The notes beneath the pieces are model-generated. The model ran no database searches, was not told the origin of the DNA, and was given only the letters and a program-made list of their open reading frames with translations. A program made the translations under genes and the position numbers. From Bugula neritina (lineage: Eukaryota > Bryozoa > Gymnolaemata > Cheilostomatida > Bugulidae), in NCBI GenBank assembly GCA_964035545.1, contig OZ037768.1, positions 1,349,501 through 1,413,500 on the forward strand: a stretch of 64,000 nt of DNA, in the 5' to 3' direction. Shown here piece after piece: positions 12,901 to 25,800 of the stretch; the first letter of the stretch is position 1; each line of letters opens with the position of its first letter.

Positions 12901-15900
12901 GCTAAATTATAGCTTTTGTAAAAGATTACATTCAGTCAAATAATACTGGCCTCCTATTATCACAATAACACTTTTATGTAGCTGTATTTCGCTATTTTCT
13001 TTTACAAGCTATACAATTACATTCTTGTATGCTACGATACTAATATTTATGTCTTTGGGATCACGTATTTTGCTATTGTCATGTATTGTATATGTTTAGG
13101 TAAAACACAGTTTTGGGATGAACCGTGGGAAGGTACAAGCCATGAGCCAGTAGACTGGGCAAGAGCAATTTATTCTGGCGTGTATTCTTACGCAGGATGG
13201 TGAGTTAGGCTGTCATGTGTAACCCCCCTTACTCTGCCTTGTTACCTAAACTTGGGCCAACTGGTTCAGTTTAGTATGCATGATTCATCAACTCAAGAGT
13301 TGTGAGTGAAGTTCCTCTAAAATGCATCACACTGAGACACAGTGTGCCAGACTGGCCACTAAAGCTATAAACAAGACAAACACACCAGGTCATTGGCCAC
13401 TCCAGGTCAATATATAAGATCATGAAGATCACTTTCCTTTGGAAGAGTGTAGACTGTGAAACTGACACCAGCAACTCTGGAAGACAAGGGGGACTCAAGG
13501 AGACAGGGGGGGACTCAAGGAGACAGGGGGGGGGGGTAGGGGGGACTCAAGGGGGTGGGGAGCTCATCATCAACTGAAACTGAGCCTTCACAGAGATTAG
13601 CTAGAAGTATTATTTGCTAATTGGTGGCATCAAATGACTGTCAACAGCAGCTGAGTTCAGATTAAATAATTAAAACAAGATTATAAATATTTCCTAAACT
13701 CATTAGTACAGATTATTGCTTTTGTGCCGAAGTTGTTGGTGAAACTTCTTCCCAGAGCTTCACAGCTGCTATGTACTGTCACACTTCAGGTGTGAGTGGC
13801 TACTAGAACTCTATTAACGCTTGGCAAAGGTTTATACTATTCACTACTATATTAACCTAGCAATGCTTTCCACTACGTAATGCCCCCAACTAATAGCCGA
13901 GTTTTTAAATGTGTAGCTGGTTGGGATATTCAGAAGGTAACTAACATTTAACGATCATTCATGGCCTTCAAACCCAACACTTTAGCTGACACTCCAAACC
14001 AGGGGACATAACTTCTACACATAAGATACCTGATAGAGCAATGCTGGGTCATGTATACATATATACATGTATGCAAGTATACTTAAATGCTTTGTGCAAT
14101 AAAATTTCTCATTTTTTTCCAAGTTACTGTAGTAATTCCTTGGCTAGGAGTTATAGAATACAATGAATAGAGCTGGTTTCTAACAACATAATATTATATA
14201 TCTAATGTTTTAGGAACTACTTGAATATACTCACCGAAGAAGTCAAGGCTCCAGAAAAGTAAGATTATTCTGCTTACAATTCAATATAAACTTTAATAAC
14301 ACAGAATAACATTGGTCTGGAATAACATAGAATAATATGGAATATCATGTGGTAATATAGCGTAATATGTCAAGGTATAAAATACAGTTTTGTCTGAATG
14401 GGCATGGCGTGTAGCTATTTCCATGTAACTCTACATAGTATATATACTGTATAGCTTTATGTAGTGTATATATTGTAATAACGCCGTTGTATTAGCTCTG
14501 TGTTTGTATCAGAGTGTTTAGTATCTTGTTACTGCATCCACATTAACGCTGGAATATATAATAATATCGTAACTGTATCTCCAGTAGTAACGTATCTTGT
14601 AGCCATGATGGTATATTTATTACTAGTAGTATTATTATGTAATAAATGTAAAAATGCAGGATGAGTTGCAAAGCATGTAGCTTTAAGCTGGTAAATGCTA
14701 GCAGCTATTATGTAATAAAGTACACTACTCCCTCCATATTTCACTATGCTGCTGGTACAGACCTTAATTCGTGACATAGTGATAGTATGATAACATATTT
14801 AACTTACTGATCAATTAAATCCGGCCATTTTGTCTCTATACACACCTACATAAGCCACAAAACAAGGGCCCAAGCCCTTCTCCTAACCCATGGAACTTCG
14901 TAAGAAATGGATTCGTGAGATATGGAGGGTGCACAGTAATACTATTAGTTGGGAAGTTTTCTTGCAACTGTGTCGCTTACCAGTTAACATAAGATGCCTT
15001 GGTCTATCGTAGAACTCTGCCCAGAGCCATATGGATATCTATACCTCTCATCACAGTTCTGTATGTGTGTACCAACATAGCTTTCTTCACTGTGCTCTCC
15101 AAACAGGAAATGCTAGATGCTGACGCTGTCGCTGTTGTAAGTGTCTTGTCTTGGTGCAGCATCTGGCACTATGCTACACTGTATTGCGTTATGTCCCACT
15201 ATGTCAAACTGTGTCACACTCTGTCATACTATGTCACACTCTGTCATAGCTTGTCATGCTGTGTCACACTATGTCATACCTTGTCATGCTGTGTCACACT
15301 GTGTCACACTATGTCACACTGTGTCACACTATGTCACACTGTGTCATACCCTCTCATGCTGTGCATTGTATTTCCTTGCTTTAAGATGTAAATATACCTG
15401 ACTGTCTTATTATACTTTAAGTCTTAAGATGTGAATACGCTTGCGTGTTTTATTCACAAAAATGCTGACTTGGGGGAACTACTTAAAATGCTGACTTGAA
15501 GTTTTCTTCAGCTTGTAGTTTCAATAAGCACAATTAGGCTGTTAGTTGTACTAGTTGCAGCAACTACTGACATTTAACTCTACACTAATCACCATACTGT
15601 CTGTAAATAAACAGCTGCCAAACATGAAGTTTAGCTAATGGGTTGGAGGGAAAATATTTATAATTCAACAATTCTAACAATTTGCAAAGTATTAAAGAAC
15701 ATGCTATGCAATAAGCATTGAGCAAATGTTTCGCTAGTTTTAAGATGGTGAAAGCAGCTCTTTAGATAACAATATTGTATTTTCCACAATTGCCTGCACT
15801 TAGTATATCATAATTTACAAAAGTATTTGGATAAAGTTTTCGACTGGGCACTCAAATTTGACCGGTATAGGGCGCAAGGCTATGTCAAGGTTAGAAGATG

Positions 15901-17710
15901 TCACAGGATGCCTAATAGCCTGAAGTATTGAAAGTTTTTATAATCATTTAGAGATTTGTTTTAGAAAGTTTTCACAACGGTATACCAATAAACTTACGAA
16001 AACAAGACTACAATAATAAGATAACTCCAAATAAAACTGTATTATAATTTCTAAAGCAAGTTCTTATTTCACTGATGTCTCTACTGTTTCAGCTGTTTGG
16101 AAGCAAGACTCTGGGTGTGATGTCATGGATTATCCCCATATTTGTAGCTTGCTCTACATTTGGCAGTCTTAATGGGTCTATATTTGCCTCATCTCGGTAT
16201 GAACACTAGAGCTATCTGCCCTGTACTGTGCTGTATAGTAGTATAATACCGTGTTACGCAAGTTATAACACATATATTGTGTATATATGGTTACTTATGG
16301 TGAGAAATGTGATGTGTATACTTTGTGTGCTAAAGTAGTATTTGCTGCGTGATAACTGAATACCTGTTCATGAATTTTTTTAAATTGAAAATTAACTACC
16401 AGCTGTTGAAATAAAGATTTATTAACTCTGGAATACTGCATTCAGGCTGTACTATGTGGCAGCAAGGAAAGGACAACTCCCTGAAGCAATTTCTTATGTT
16501 AACACTTCATGGATGACTCCAATAGTCTCTGTTGTGTTTCAGGTGAGAAATTTGTGCTAATACATTCCAGTCCTACTACTACTACTACTACTGCTACTGC
16601 TACTGCTACTGCTACTGCTACTAGTACTACTACTACTACTACTACTGCTACTACTACTACTGCTACTACTACTACTGCTACTACTACTGCTGCTACTACT
16701 ACTGCTACTACTACTACTGCTACTACTAATACTACTACTAATACTACTACCGTCACTACATTTTTACTATTAATGCTACATTGTTATAGAATTATTGTGT
16801 ATGTGCATGCATGCTTATGTTCTCAGTCAGTGACCCAGTTTAAATACAAATACTTTTCATGGTGTAAACAATTTCAAACAATGCGAGTGTAAAAAGAGAT
16901 GCTAAGTTATGAAAGGTTTTATTTCAATATACACACTGTTTGTTAACTTATAGATGATAGTCTCCCTGTTCTGTCTAATCTCCTCTGATATCCATGAGCT
17001 CATCAACTACGCCACTTTCTTTGAGACAATGTTTATTGGTCTCACCGTGGCCAGCCTTCTGTACATGAGAAGGAAATTCCCTAACCTCGAAAGGCCTATG
17101 AAGGTAGGGATTGACCTGCATATCTTATGATATAATATCAAATAATACTACATGATATAATACAGTATATTATAACACAATATAATATGATATACACCGT
17201 CAGCATGTTTCGACCTGTATGTCTTAGGATCATATAATATATAATACAATATAATATATTATTATATTATATTCTAGAATAATATAACATGATGAGATAC
17301 AGTATAATGTAACATACTATTATGTAACACATTATTATTCATGAAGCTTTATACTACAATAATTATGTAAATAACTTAATATTAGTTTCTTTGTAAACAA
17401 GACATCATTCTGATGATAAATGACCCAGAATGCACCGCATGTATATAAGTTGTATTATTTTTAGGTGTCCCTCTTCTTCCCCATCGCATACCTAGTATTC
17501 TGCCTGTTCCTACTGTGTATGACTCTGTATGAAGGAGCTAAATCTTCTCTCATTGGTATAGCCATCTGTCTATGTGGGCTGCCGGTTTACGCTGTCGGAG
17601 TTGCTTGGAAAAACAAACCCGCTGCATATTTCAGAGCCAGTCGCCGATTTTACATCTTCTTACAGAAGCTGTTTGTCTGCGTGCCTGAAGAAAAAGCTAG
17701 CTTAGACTAG
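9912..17710 (+). CDS. SLC7-family light-chain amino acid transporter, copy B
   Basis: A 478-residue paralogue of the transporter at 3219-8601, with the same inferred role as the catalytic light chain of a heteromeric amino acid exchanger. Exons: 9912-10179, 10994-11170, 11569-11694, 13100-13199, 14214-14258, 15013-15136, 16093-16196, 16446-16542, 16954-17103, 17465-17710. Exons 2 to 10 have exactly the same lengths and phases as copy A (177, 126, 100, 45, 124, 104, 97, 150, 246 nt); only the first exon differs (268 against 292 nt). GSGIFVSP is at residues 34-41, and Cys133 is the equivalent of the heavy-chain-linking cysteine. The protein ends [10 protein letters not shown]. The ATG at 9912 is used because the upstream in-frame extension has no ATG. 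An AATAAA poly(A) signal lies at 18007-18012. Exons 8 and 10 carry stretches nearly identical to copy A, while exon 9 between them is strongly diverged. Confidence 0.94.
11280..11352. repeat. 24-bp tandem repeat, about 3 copies
   Basis: Units built on cactatagatgactcactt follow one another in intron 2 of transporter copy B. The third copy is degenerate. Confidence 0.7.
11695..13099 (+). other. Intron 3 of transporter copy B
   Basis: A 1.4 kb intron. Short open frames on both strands (for example 12643-12834) have no recognisable similarity and no splice support. I see no structured element. Confidence 0.5.
13489..13562. repeat. G-rich short tandem repeat
   Basis: Copies of ggactcaaggagacaggggg pass into runs of up to ten G. 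The plus strand, which is the sense strand of the transporter intron, has enough G runs for a possible G-quadruplex. Confidence 0.7.
15185..15365. repeat. About 10-bp minisatellite beside the exon 6 donor
   Basis: Degenerate decamers of the form tgtcacacta / tgtcacactg begin about 50 bases after the 5' splice site at 15137 in transporter copy B. They create spurious Cys/His/Leu-rich open frames. Confidence 0.85.
16573..16750. repeat. (ACT)n/(GCT)n trinucleotide array
   Basis: A continuous run of act and gct triplets begins about 30 bases after the exon 8 donor of transporter copy B. The frames open across it (poly-Thr/Ala on plus, poly-Val on minus) are artefacts of the repeat. Confidence 0.95.
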
Positions 17711-19836
17711 TTGCCATGGAAACATGACTTCTAATGCGTGGATTTTTAGTCATAAGTTATATGCTTTGGAGTGGCTGGCTTGCTCTTTATAGCTCTACCA
17801 AATCAAATTTTAAACAAACTGGTATTTTAAGAGTTTTTACATAAAAGCAATACATGAAATGTTGCATCTAGCTATATGCTTCACTTTTGTCACACCAAAG
17901 CTGATGGGTTAGTTATTCAATCTTCTACATTGTAAACATGTATAGAATCAATATTTGTATATTATGTGCTCAGATCTATTGTTTTAAATACCTATGTAAT
18001 TAGAAAAATAAAAAGTGTCTATTTCAAAAAAGTTTCAAGATAAACTGTATAATATAGTGAATGCTTCTAGCAAATAAATCAAAGTAGCTAGAATATTATG
18101 TGTTACAATTGAAGTCGTTTTTCTTCGTTGGAAGACAAAAACAGATACGTTCAACTTTACACTCGCACACATACACAACACATGTACATAAAAACTGGTA
18201 CGACATAGACATGAATAATGGCGAAGTGAATTGACTGCATGTATCCACTACATCATTAAACTCTCAATGTATTGCGATTTAATATAAGCAGCCAACATGC
18301 ATGGCATTAGATACCAAGTATGGTCTACATCAAAAGCCTGTTAAATATTGGTTGACAAACACAAATATATGCTTTTTACAAAAACTAGGTAAAACAAAAA
18401 ATGTTTCTGTAAGAGATCGTATCTGTTTGCTTACAAAAATGTTCAGTTCATCACTAAAGTGATATTTCGCTATCTTTACCGAGCATAGAGCAGTTAGAGT
18501 TTTCTTTTCTTTGCTTTTTAGTAGCGCCAATAATCACATAAAAGCCGATGTGTTTTGGCCACTTTATTAGTTTAGAAAGTCAAACACACTTCGGCGTGTG
18601 TTGGGGATCCACATCAAAACCCAATAATAATACAGGCCAAGTTTCAATACTTAGTTTAGCGGAAGGTGAGCTAAACCTGGAAATTTTCGAGTGTATTATG
18701 ATTGTGTATGATTATACTAAGTATAATACTTATGGATTGAAAATAGAGCTAATCCTATTCTGGTATTAGTATTACTTAGACTTATAGTTATAGCTTTTAG
18801 TTTTAGTAATACTAATACTAATAGTAATACTAATAGTAATAGTAATACTAGATCTAATCATTATGATTATGATTATCACTGTAAGACTAAGAGTAAGACT
18901 AAGTGTAACTGTAACACTAACTGTAAGTCAAAGTGTATCACTATGAGTATGAGTGATACTATGACTATCAGATTCACACTATCACTATCGCAGTTTGAGC
19001 TTGAGTATCAGTATCAATATGACTATGTCACTTACTATGTGTATCAGTGATAGTTAATGCTATAATCATAATCATAATGATAGTAACACGATGAGTATAA
19101 CTATAAGATTAAGTATAAGTATCACTAACAGTAACTGTTAAACTTGGTATTACATTTACTTTCAGTTTTACTATGATGATATTAATGTTAATAATATTAA
19201 TATTAATAATAATATAACTTTATAAGTGGTTGCCACAGTGACAGTATGAGTATCAGTATGAATATCAGTGTGAGCGGTTATAAGTATAACTAGCCTGTTT
19301 TAGTCAGTAATTGCAAGAAATGTTGAGATGAAAATTTAAAGCTCATTACACTTGTAATACTAATAGTAATAGTAATAGTAATAACAATAACATTAACTGT
19401 CATGATCATAATATTGTATACTAGTAGCAGTCTAGCTAGTGATGCAGTTTTTTTATCCAGTCTATTTTTCATTTTTTGATCATAACGATTATTATAATTA
19501 TTTAATGCAATAAGAATTTTTTGCTCACCTAGCCAGCTGCTCTCCTGCATGAGTAGTCGTATAATGAGATAAAAATTAGAAGGTTATTTGTATTTGCAAT
19601 AATAAAATATACATCTAAAGTTGAATTTCCTGAGCAACCGAAACTATAGAAATCAGTATCTGTAGCCAGTTAGCATGAGAACCATAGTGTTAATAGCCAT
19701 AATATGTTTTTAGTTAACTAAAACCGAGACTATAAATATGTTGAGCAGCTGAAAATTACAGGTTTTTCCTGCTTTATTTCAGAGAGACACAATGAAGTGA
19801 GATTTGACCGGCTCTGGCAGACGGGGTGCTCCAAGG
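17711..19836. other. Intergenic: transporter 3' UTR and Slingshot 5' flank
   Basis: No gene is seen. It contains the transporter poly(A) signal (18007-18012), an inverted repeat (18544-18595), and a long period-6 tract (about 18779-19400). The end of the region should hold the Slingshot promoter and 5' UTR. A 66-codon open frame at 18330-18530 (minus) has no recognisable similarity. Confidence 0.55.
18779..19400. repeat. Long degenerate period-6 tract
   Basis: The DNA reads as hexamers such as agtaat, actaat, gactaa, gtgtaa, cactat and gagtat, with a near-invariant TA(A/T) core and C/G alternating before it. The phase drifts but six-base spacing is visible for several hundred bases. Confidence 0.75.
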
Positions 19837-22800
19837 ATGGCACTTGTCACTATACATAGACCCTCTAGTCCACAGAGACAGCAGGTTGAGTAGTGCCCAC
19901 ACTTGTTATTCTATTGTGAAGTGAAACTGCATTGAATGCTTATATTGTGCTTTAAGCTCTAGTAAAATGGTAGACATACAGAATTATTGGAGTACGTGAC
20001 TCAGTAATCAGCTGTTTGCAGGTTCTATAATTCAAGCAACACTTGGGCTAGAAATGTTCCACAGAGGTTCTAGTAGTAACTCCTCCTTTAATACAGTCGA
20101 GATAGTGATAGTGTTCTATTATTATAAATCTGCTGGTAAAATAATATGTATTTATTGTTTGTAGGATGTTGACAGCGTTGACAGCGACCAGCAATCCTCT
20201 CGGCAAGGGAAAAAGTATGAAACTATTTCATAAGGTTTACAAGTTGCATTGTGAGATCAGGCTGTTTGTAAATTAGTGTTTAGTTGATCAATTAACTGGA
20301 TGGAAACATCAGATGGATTCTAGCAGTCAGCAAATCTCTCACTCTTCTCTGTTGTATAACATGGAAATATATTGTACCTTTTGTAGTTTTGTCAATTTGC
20401 TGTTTTTAAAAGTCACTCTCTGTAATTTATTGGTCAATTTGTGAGGCAATTTATTTACAATAGGTCAGTTATTATAATAGCTTCATTTACTGTAGCACTC
20501 TATGTGATAGGTTGGTTTACTGTACCATTTGATGTGGTAGATCAGTTCACTGTAACACTCTATGTGATAGGTCACAGGGAGGTTTAAAGAAACTGATGGC
20601 TACTGTTAACACCATTAAATTTGTTAACAGGCTGAGGTATGTAGGTAGCACGCAGGTCTAAGCACGCAGGTCTAAGCACGCAGGATGTACAGGGCCTACA
20701 ACTTATTCTGCTAACCTCTTTCACTTCTTTTTTTGGAGTCGTTTCACCGCATTTAGTGCTAGGTTTACTCTCGTTATGTAGCTTGGTTGCCTTGCAGTGT
20801 TGGTTGTAGACTTGAGTCTCGTATTCTTCAGAGTTTGGCACTGCATGTTGTGCTGTAATTAGATGAATACTAGTAGCCTGTGTATCCTAATATATATGTG
20901 TGTGTGTGAGGTGATCCTGAGGCTGTAGTCTGCAGTGTAGCAGAGTTCCATGTTGCTCTTTGCTTGCGGTATGAGTTGGACTCCGGTACTGGCACTCATA
21001 ATACGGTAGTACTCTACATAGTAGTACTCTACATAGTAGTACTCTACACAGTAGTACTCTATATAGTAGTACTCTACACAGTAGTACTCTACACAGTAGT
21101 ACTCTACATAGTAGTACTCTACATAGTAGTACTCTACACAGTAGTACTCTACACAGTGGTACTCTACACAGTGGTACTCTACACAGTGGTACTCTACACA
21201 GTGGTACTCTACACAGTGGTACTCTACACAGTGGTACTCTACACAGTGGTACTCTACACAGTGGTACTCTACACAGTGGTACTCTACACAGTGGTACTCT
21301 ACACAGTGGTACTCTACACAGTAGTACTCTACACAGTAGTACTCTACACAGTAGTACTCTACACAGTAGTACTCTACACAGTAGTACTCTACACAGTAGT
21401 ACTCTACACAGTAGTACTCTACACAGTAGTACTCTACACAGTAGTACTCTACATAGTAGTACTCTACATAGTAGTACTCTACATAGTAGTACTCAGTGAT
21501 TACTCCCAGTGATACTCTTAGTTTTTCTAGTTTGGTAGTTTCTGTCAGAATTCAGAAGTTGTTTGTCAGCTATATTGATAATAACCAGAAGTCTCTTCAA
21601 ATGTTGGTAATGGTTGAGGGGGGGAGCGATTTACTTACCATTCTACATCTGCATGAGAATTTAGTCTAACCAAGTATTGCATTTACTCTCAATGTAATGC
21701 CAACATTGTCAGCAATAAAAGGTTATTACTGATTGCAATATCACCAGTGACTATGGCATAGAGTGCTTTTACTATATTAATACGATGATGTATTTAGCTA
21801 TGCATTGGTGTCTGTAGCAGCTTGTGATATCGTGTTCTATGTTGGCTCTGTGGCTATGCAATGAATATAATATAATGCATATTATAGCTAAACAAACTTT
21901 ACTCTTTCTCATTTCTGCTCTTTCAGCTCTTGGTTTCTTTTCTCTAAGTTTTCTTATATGATTAATATTGTTTTATGATAATGTGACATGTTGCCCTTTA
22001 TTTTGTATTTTATTTTGTATGAACTGTAGCAAGATTGTAATAGGGAATTCTTAAAAACTTTATTAAAAGATAGCATACCATTTTAACATAGTATGTTAAA
22101 TGGAAAGGGGGGGAGGGGTTCGTTTGTGGTTACCTGTACAGGTAATACCTGTCTCCACTCTCTCAGTAGGCTTGCCTGCGTTCACTGATATCATGATTAG
22201 GAAAGAGTAACTCTGCTGGTATCAACACTGTAGTATGATACAGCTGTGATGTAACACCACCAGTGTCTCTATTTATCAGTAGCTCTTATGAATACACAGA
22301 CTTGAGTCCACTTGACATCTCTTGTAGGTGTTTATCATGTGCCCTCCCCCTAGGGGGCTGGTGGTGCCAATCCACTCCCCCCACGTGTTTCCCCAGCACA
22401 CACACCTACACAACACATACCTACACAACACATACCTACACAACACACACCTACACAACACATACCTACACAACACACACCTACACAACACACACCTACA
22501 CAACACACACCTACACAACACACACCTACACAACACACACCTACACAACACACACCTACACAACACACACCTACACAACACATACCTACACAACACATAC
22601 CTACACAACACATACCTACACAACACACACCTACACAACACATACCTACACAACACACACCTACACAACACACACCTACACAACACATACCTACACAACA
22701 CACACCTACACAACACACACCTACACAACACACACCTACACAACACATACCTACACAACACACACCTACACAACACACACCTACACAACACACACCTACA

Positions 22801-25800
22801 CAACACACACCTACACAACACACACCTACACAACACACACCTACACAACACACACCTACACAACACACACCTACACAACACACACCTACACAACACACAC
22901 CTACACAACACACACCTACACAACACACACCTACACAACACACTCCTCTATGTCACCATTTAATAAATATCATGAACTTGTCTCATAACAATTAATGTTC
23001 TGGAGTCAATACTACTTGTCAGATTTTTCTTGATTTGTTACGAAATGCTTCATTGGCCACCCGCTGGTGATAAAGTTAGCTGAGTTCCTACTTATAGTTG
23101 CTAAGCAATTGAGGGCTGTGAGTGGTAGGGCCCAGCTACCAGCTGTTGATTTATCACTTTGAATATACAAGCCGACTACGTTATACTATATACTATGCTA
23201 TGTTGTACTATATACTATGCTATGTTGTACTATATACTATGCTATGTTATACTATATACTATGCTATGTTGTACTATATACTATGCTATGTTATACTATA
23301 TACTATGTTATGTTATACTATATACTATGTTATGTTATACTATATACTATGCTATGTTATACTATATACTATGCTATGTTATACTATATACTATGCTATG
23401 TTATACTTTATACTATGCTATGTTGTACTATATACTATGCTATTATTCTATGTACTATAATATATTATGTTATATTATATTATGTTATACTATATTAGAC
23501 TATAATATATTATGTTAAATTGCATTATGTTATATTATATTGTGCTATACTATATGTTATGTTGTACTATATTATACTGTAATATTTTACTCTGTCTACT
23601 GCAGGTTTAGTGAAAGTTACTTCACTATAAAAGGAGCCGCTTTAATTCTTTCAAAACCCAAGAAGCTTCCCCCAGCAAAACGGCAAAGGACAAAATCCAA
23701 GTCTTCCATTCAAGGTGATGTGCGGTTGGAGGTGCTAAGGCTGTTTGTTCATACGTGAACAGGGGTGGGGGTTGAGTTGGGCTGATGCACCCCAACTCAA
23801 GAATTATACTAATTTTTAAGTACTTTTAGTATGAAAAACTTTTGTTTTAAATATGAAAGCTCTCGTTTCACGGTGACATCAGGTGAAGAATTAAAGCTAT
23901 ATTGTTGCTGAGCTCTCAGTCTATGCACACAAATTTCTGTCATGAAGTAAACTAATAGGCATCATGTACACACATAACTCTGTTACTTCAGTACAACTGC
24001 AAACCATGCCTAGCAGCTGATATGTTTGAGTTTTAACAGTGAAGTGATTACTAGAGCAATGACCAGATGTTGACTTGCAGTTGGCTGTCATCTGATAGCA
24101 CCTGCTGGTCAGTGACACCTGACTGTGGCATGTCCTGACAAGTGCCCTCATGTGCCCTTCTGTTGTTCCTCTAATACTCAGCGTTATTTCATTGTTGACT
24201 TTCCATCTGTCTGGTGCCTCACTGCCCTCCTCTGTATCTCTATACCTGTATATACCTGCTGGTGGTACACCTGTATATACCTGCTGGTGGTACAACTGTA
24301 TATACCTGTTAGCAAGCTGTGTAAACTGTAAGTTATCAAGTGTGAGGTGAGAAGTTATCAACTCTTTGTATTATTACAGTGCCCGGAATACAGACACATC
24401 TGCAGTGTATGTTTAATGTACTTCGTGCTGACGACACTATACAAATAGTAAGTACAGTATATATATATATATATACACTTACTTATTGTGTACTTACTAT
24501 AGTATATATATACTCTACTGTGTAATACACACTCTTAAGGGTGTGGTATGTAATACATCTGAATATAGGTTAGACAAGGAAAAATATACTGCTGTGTGTA
24601 ATTCTTGTTAATTTATATAGCAGCTTCATTCCATTCAACTTCACTTTATATGACTTATGAATTTGGTTTTATTAGCCATAAGATGTTATTACAGGCAATA
24701 ATGCTGAGTAATATGACTGTTGGTTGATTAGCTTAACATATTTTCATTGTTTCCAAAGTTGTATTTTATGTAGTACTTCCTTGTGAAGTTGTCCTTTTTC
24801 AATATTAAATTAGTTGTATTATACTAGATAAACTATAACACTAGTTGTATTATACTAGATAAAGTGTTGTACCTAATCTAATTGTTACTATGAATCAACA
24901 TGTATGTATTTCATAATTAGCATCATGTTAGTACTCTAGCTCATAGTACAACCTACATTACATGTATTATTACACTAATTTATGATGTAACCTTATCTCC
25001 TCACCCCTTTCCCAAGTGCTCTTGAGTCTAACTATCACCTTGCAGGCTATCCAGTTAGACAGCTTGACTCACTACTCCAAGTACCTGGCCATAGTTGTCA
25101 CCAACAGCGACACTGGCGAATGTCAGCAGGGCACCATCATCGGCTTCCATTGCTCTGGCGAGGAGGCATTCATCGGCCTCGTGCTGCCAATATATCGTAA
25201 CACAAGCGTCGTGCTAGACGGGGACGGGTATGGTATATGTAACCCCCCCCTGTAGCTCTGATTGACATAGCCTTAAGATATTCTGTTTGCAATAGTACGA
25301 AAAGCGGCTGCGTTATCTATGTTGTGATAAATTTTCCCCGTCCTAATGAAATCTGGGTTTGCTTACAACTGCTGGAGTTATCTACACATTCTTAGCCTGA
25401 GAACTTCAACCATCTCATCTCCGTTGTTGTAGCGGGTTCCAAATATCCACAGAAGAGCGTTACTACGTCTTCAAACCCACAGGGGTGCAGGCAATGTGGT
25501 CGGCCTGGATGGCATTTACTAAAGTCTGTTCTGTAGCCCAGGAGAATAACCACAGGAGTGGAGGATCTACCCACTCTTGGCTGTCACACTACACTGACAG
25601 GGTAAGTTACAGACAGAGTAAGTTACATACAGATAGAGTAAGTTATATACAGATAGAGTAAGTTGTATACATACAGAGTAAGTTATTATATCATTTAGAT
25701 AACGCAGCAACAGTGCTTGGTGAATGAATGGAATGAGTTGGATGATTTGATGTCACGGAGACAAGACTGTTACGCTATGAATAGAGAAGATGACTCTGAC

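Noticed and set aside
18330-18530. 66-codon minus-strand frame between transporter and Slingshot
   Set aside because: No recognisable domain; AT-rich intergenic DNA often holds frames of this size.
20964-21512. 182-codon plus-strand open frame of VVLYT repeats
   Set aside because: It is the translation of a 15-bp minisatellite inside Slingshot intron 2. A unit length divisible by three keeps it open.
22263-22988. Four overlapping open frames of about 200-240 codons on both strands
   Set aside because: All come from one 15-bp array without stop codons. Simultaneous openness on both strands marks a repeat, not a gene.
23122-23518. Tyr/Cys/Leu-rich open frames in three frames
   Set aside because: Translation of a 22-bp minisatellite. 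All three plus frames are open, as expected for a repeat.
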